Shown one piece after another: positions 61,660 through 64,000 of a stretch of DNA of 64,000 nt. Position 1 is the stretch's first letter. Each line of letters starts with the position of its first letter. This DNA comes from Mucilaginibacter_A sp965201005 (lineage in GTDB: Bacteria; Bacteroidota; Bacteroidia; Sphingobacteriales; Sphingobacteriaceae). Location: NCBI RefSeq assembly GCF_965201005.1, contig NZ_OZ241747.1:992001-1056000 (forward strand). The letters run 5' to 3'. The notes under the pieces are model-generated. The model was given only the letters and a program-made list of their open reading frames with translations, made no database searches and was not told the DNA's origin. Made by a program: the position numbers and the translations under genes.

Positions 61660-62256
61660 TTAAATTTGCGTGAGCGTATTGAGGTAACTTACCGTTTCGT
61701 TCAAATTGCTGCTGATCAGCTTAATATCACCCAAAACATGGCGCATTTCTTTAGAGGAAGTTTTTGGGTTGATTGATTGCAGCACCATTTGCAAATTGCT
61801 GGTGTGCGAGCGCAGGTTATGCGAAATTACTTTGGCAAAATTTTCCAGCATAATGTGCAGTTCGTCTGCGTTTTCAGAAACGGTCATGGCAGATTTTGAG
61901 GTTGAATTTTCATTTGCATCCAACAAAACACCTTTTACGGCGATGCATTTACCATAATCATCATAAACCGGCGCAGCAATTGTGCCAACCAAAATCACTT
62001 TCCCCGAAGGCAAAACAGAAGGCAGCTCCAGTTCAAATGGAATGCCCTGATGCACGGCGCGCTGCAAATCCGGCCGGATGTTTTTTTCGGGCTGATAGAA
62101 GGCGATCAACTGCTCTAAAGTTGGTGTGTAAGGTTTGTTCAGGCCGAGCAAAGCAGCAAGCCCGTCAGACCAGTACAATTTTCCGGTGTATAAATCAAGT
62201 TCCCAAAAGCAGTTTTGCCGGTTGGTTTCTGCGGATAATATTGTTTCGGTTTTCAA
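61660..62256 (-). CDS. PAS domain plus DHp helix pair without ATPase domain
   Basis: A 198-residue protein with a PAS domain (about 15-115; WELDLYTGKLYWSDGLAALLG) followed by a DHp-like helical hairpin (about 128-198) with the H-box KVISHNLRSH, phospho-acceptor candidate H146. The HATPase_c domain that normally follows is absent: the frame ends 26 bp before a lone receiver gene. The pair may form a phosphotransfer or sensing module needing another kinase, or H146 may take phosphate from the receiver. A truncated kinase is the simpler alternative, but the stop sits exactly at the domain edge. Confidence 0.75.
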   Translation of the reverse strand: MKTETILSAETNRQNCFWELDLYTGKLYWSDGLAALLGLNKPYTPTLEQLIAFYQPEKNIRPDLQRAVHQGIPFELELPSVLPSGKVILVGTIAAPVYDDYGKCIAVKGVLLDANENSTSKSAMTVSENADELHIMLENFAKVISHNLRSHTSNLQMVLQSINPKTSSKEMRHVLGDIKLISSNLNETVSYLNTLTQI

Positions 62257-62375
62257 TGGTTTTAGCTTTACAGCCTATCGTCCATAATCAGGCCATGCCG
62301 GTTTTAGCTTCATTAAAGCTGAAATGGCCGGGGTTTCGGGCAAAATATTTCCCAAAATCTCAGGCCATTTCCCCG

Positions 62376-62387
62376 ATACTGTTTTTA
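62376..62387. repeat. Single copy of sister word ATACTGTTTTTA
   Basis: It is followed by TCGGTATAAAATTGG, like the left half-unit. It lies between the lactonase and PAS-DHp genes. Confidence 0.65.
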
Positions 62388-62405
62388 TCGGTATAAAATT
62401 GGTGG

Positions 62406-63545
62406 CTACTTCATCGGTACAAATTTTAAACAAACCGGATGACTTACTTCTAACTTTGTACCGAATTGGGTTAATTTCCCGGTGGTTTTGTTTACTTTAA
62501 AAGTAAAAATATCATTGGAAATTTGATTGGCCACCAACAGAAAATCACCGCTCGGGTCAATTGCAAAATTGCGCGGGCCTTTGCCCAAACAGGATTGCCG
62601 CTGCACAAAACTTAGTTTCCCGGAGGCTTTGTTCACTTTAAAAACCACCAGATCATTTGCCTCGCCGCGGTTTGATGCGTATAAGAATTTTCCATCGGGG
62701 GATAAATGAATGTCCGCTGCTCCGTTTTGGCCTTTAAAAGAAGCATTATCCATTTCAACTGTTTGTGCAGCAGATAATTTGTTGTTGATATAATTAAAAA
62801 CGGTGATTTTTGCGCCCATTTCCTGCACCAAATAGGCATGTTTGGCATCCCGACTGAACACCAAATGCCGCGGACCGTTGCCGGCATTTACAGAAACGGT
62901 TGGCTGTGCGGCAGGCGTTAAAGGTTGTTTTTGGTTGGGCTGATAACGGTATTCGTAAACTTTGTCTGTTCCTAAATCATCGGCCAGCAGGTATTTTTCG
63001 TCCGGGGATAATATCACGGCATGTACGTGCGCTGTTTTCTGCCGACTGGTATCCACACTTCCGCCGGTATGACGGATAGTTTGCAAAGTATCGCCCAAAC
63101 TTCCGTTGGGCTTTAAAGAATATGCCGTTAAACTTCCGCTGGAGTAATTGGCCACAAACAAGTTTTTGTTTTTTCGATCCACAGTTACATAGCAGGGGTC
63201 TTGGCCGTACGTTGGCAATTGGTTTAGGTAAGTTAGTTTACCGTTGCGGTCATTAAACTTAAAAGCCGTAACACTATCACCGCTTGGATGATGGCTTTCG
63301 TTAACCGCATAAACATATTTTTGATCCGCAGAAACCGCTAAAAAAGAAGGATCGCTGGTTTTGGCCGATTGCTCAAATTTTGTTTTGCCGGTTTTGCCGT
63401 TAAACCGATACACGTAAATGCCTTTGCTGCCATCATTAGTGTAAGTGCCGATAAGCAAATGGTACATTTTGGGATGCTGCTTTTGTGCCCATAAAATTGA
63501 GGGCATAAAAGCAGTAATAACCATAAAAACAATTAGTTTTTTCAT
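62406..63545 (-). CDS. Secreted lactonase-family seven-bladed propeller protein
   Basis: A 379-residue protein: signal peptide 1-21 (ending ILWAQ), then a seven-bladed beta-propeller of the lactonase family (6-phosphogluconolactonase-like, PF10282), with blade motifs such as YVYAVNE, LFVANYSSGSL, HVHAVILSPD and LYASNRGE. Export makes a role in cytoplasmic pentose-phosphate metabolism unlikely; related secreted proteins act on sugar lactones or are enzymes of unknown target. The first codons contain an inverted word pair (63474-63517). An exact word is also at 62735-62746. Confidence 0.82.
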   Translation of the reverse strand: MKKLIVFMVITAFMPSILWAQKQHPKMYHLLIGTYTNDGSKGIYVYRFNGKTGKTKFEQSAKTSDPSFLAVSADQKYVYAVNESHHPSGDSVTAFKFNDRNGKLTYLNQLPTYGQDPCYVTVDRKNKNLFVANYSSGSLTAYSLKPNGSLGDTLQTIRHTGGSVDTSRQKTAHVHAVILSPDEKYLLADDLGTDKVYEYRYQPNQKQPLTPAAQPTVSVNAGNGPRHLVFSRDAKHAYLVQEMGAKITVFNYINNKLSAAQTVEMDNASFKGQNGAADIHLSPDGKFLYASNRGEANDLVVFKVNKASGKLSFVQRQSCLGKGPRNFAIDPSGDFLLVANQISNDIFTFKVNKTTGKLTQFGTKLEVSHPVCLKFVPMK

Positions 63546-63579
63546 GTTGATTTTATAAGCAAATTGAAATCAAACGTAC

Positions 63580-63607
63580 AAAAAAAGCCGCTTGCTGTGC
63601 AGGCGGC
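63580..63607 (-). terminator. Rho-independent terminator of the RluB-type gene
   Basis: On the minus strand GCCGCCTGC, a short loop, then GCAAGCGGC and seven T. It lies just after the stop at 63615. Confidence 0.85.
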
Positions 63608-63614
63608 CGGTATT

Positions 63615-64000
63615 TTATTTCATCAGGTGTTTTAGCTGGATCACTTCTTTTTCTTCCAGATAACGCCAGCGGCCGCGGGTAAGGTCTTTTTTGGTGAGGT
63701 TGGCATAAATCACACGGTCTAATTTTACCACTTCATAACCCAAATGTTCAAAAATCCGGCGTACAATCCGGTTTTTTCCGCTGTGGATCTGGATGCCAAC
63801 TTCGCGCTTGGTGCCGCCGGTAACATACGTTACGGTATCAGGTTTGATCAAACCGTCTTCCAGTTCCAAACCGAAAGCAATTTTGTTTAAATCGCCTTGA
63901 ACCAAGTTTTTGTCCAGTTCAACATTGTAAATTTTGGTCACACTATTGCGTGGGTGCGAAAGTTTATCGGCCAGTTCGCCGTCGTTCGTCATCAGCAAGA
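63615..64000 (-). CDS. Pseudouridine synthase, RsuA/RluB family (5' end outside the window)
   Basis: The last 128 or so codons of an RsuA/RluB-type 23S/16S rRNA pseudouridine synthase. MLMTNDGELADKLSHP, the segment following the catalytic Asp motif, and the C-terminal GKNRIVRRIFEHLGYEVVKLDR are typical. The N-terminal S4 domain and the catalytic GRLD motif lie beyond the window edge. The enzyme isomerises a uridine in rRNA. RluB is the closest guess; RluE/RsuA is possible. A terminator follows. Confidence 0.88.
   Translation of the reverse strand, partial: LLMTNDGELADKLSHPRNSVTKIYNVELDKNLVQGDLNKIAFGLELEDGLIKPDTVTYVTGGTKREVGIQIHSGKNRIVRRIFEHLGYEVVKLDRVIYANLTKKDLTRGRWRYLEEKEVIQLKHLMK

Noticed and set aside
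61896..62396. A 166-codon plus-strand frame over the PAS-DHp gene
   Set aside because: It has no recognisable domain and covers a coding region with clear PAS and H-box motifs on the other strand.

Overview
The window is chromosomal DNA of a Bacteroidota bacterium, most likely a Sphingobacteriaceae member close to Mucilaginibacter or Pedobacter (inference). The grounds are TonB receptors with N-terminal carboxypeptidase-regulatory domains, an arginine operon using an argF'-type N-acylornithine carbamoyltransferase, a small SRP RNA behind a TAnnTTTG promoter box, TTG or ATG starts without obvious Shine-Dalgarno sites, and a GH76 mannanase. No phage, insertion sequence, CRISPR array, tRNA or rRNA was seen.

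Layout. 1-2065: repeat-rich DNA and a sialate O-acetylesterase pseudogene with two in-frame stops. 2140-15807: a metal-handling region. It holds a DUF3347 protein, a diheme peroxidase with its MbnP partner, two TonB receptors, a secreted DJ-1/PfpI protein, a small Cys protein, an ABC exporter-type pair with two DUF3299 proteins, a Fur-family regulator and a MerC protein; copper and zinc are the likely metals. 16003-18878: polyprenyl synthase, a small acidic protein and a Na+/H+ antiporter. 18880-25181: a minus-strand arginine operon (GNAT, argG, cupin, argC, argD, argF') preceded by a 42-codon leader ORF containing Arg-Arg-Arg and interrupted by a four-helix-bundle gene. 25410-34189: 2H phosphoesterase, SRP RNA, ypdA, DEAD-box helicase, OmpA, RRM protein, GH76 and SGNH hydrolase. 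34364-38947: TrmH-like methylase, galK, mutS. 39352-47483: GH1 and SDR genes behind a seven-gene respiratory operon joining a b6-like cytochrome bc complex to a caa3 oxidase. 48419-52030: glycosyltransferase, PA2169-type protein, tdk and an unknown gene. 52111-59423: purH and the elongasome cluster mreB-mreC-mreD-mrdA-rodA. 59589-64000: two lipoproteins, purN, a lone receiver, a PAS-DHp protein, a lactonase-type propeller and a partial RluB-type pseudouridine synthase.

The most unusual signal is a DNA word, ATGCTTCTTTTA (reverse complement TAAAAGAAGCAT). By hand I count about 46 exact copies in 64 kb, roughly one per 1.4 kb. About 36 are intergenic, mostly as inverted pairs 40-100 bp apart inside a palindromic element whose outer arms read CTGTTTAAATTT / AAATTTAAACAG. 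Ten exact and about seven one-mismatch copies lie inside genes, in at least five of the six possible reading frames, and many are followed by an AT-rich block like TAAAATTTGG. A sister word, ATGCTGTTTTTA or ATACTGTTTTTA, occurs about 12 times and forms hybrid pairs with the first. The arrangement (dense, dispersed, single in genes, inverted pairs between genes, core plus downstream AT tract) resembles the DNA uptake sequences of Pasteurellaceae and Neisseriaceae. I know of no such system in Bacteroidota; a mobile palindromic repeat family is the main alternative.
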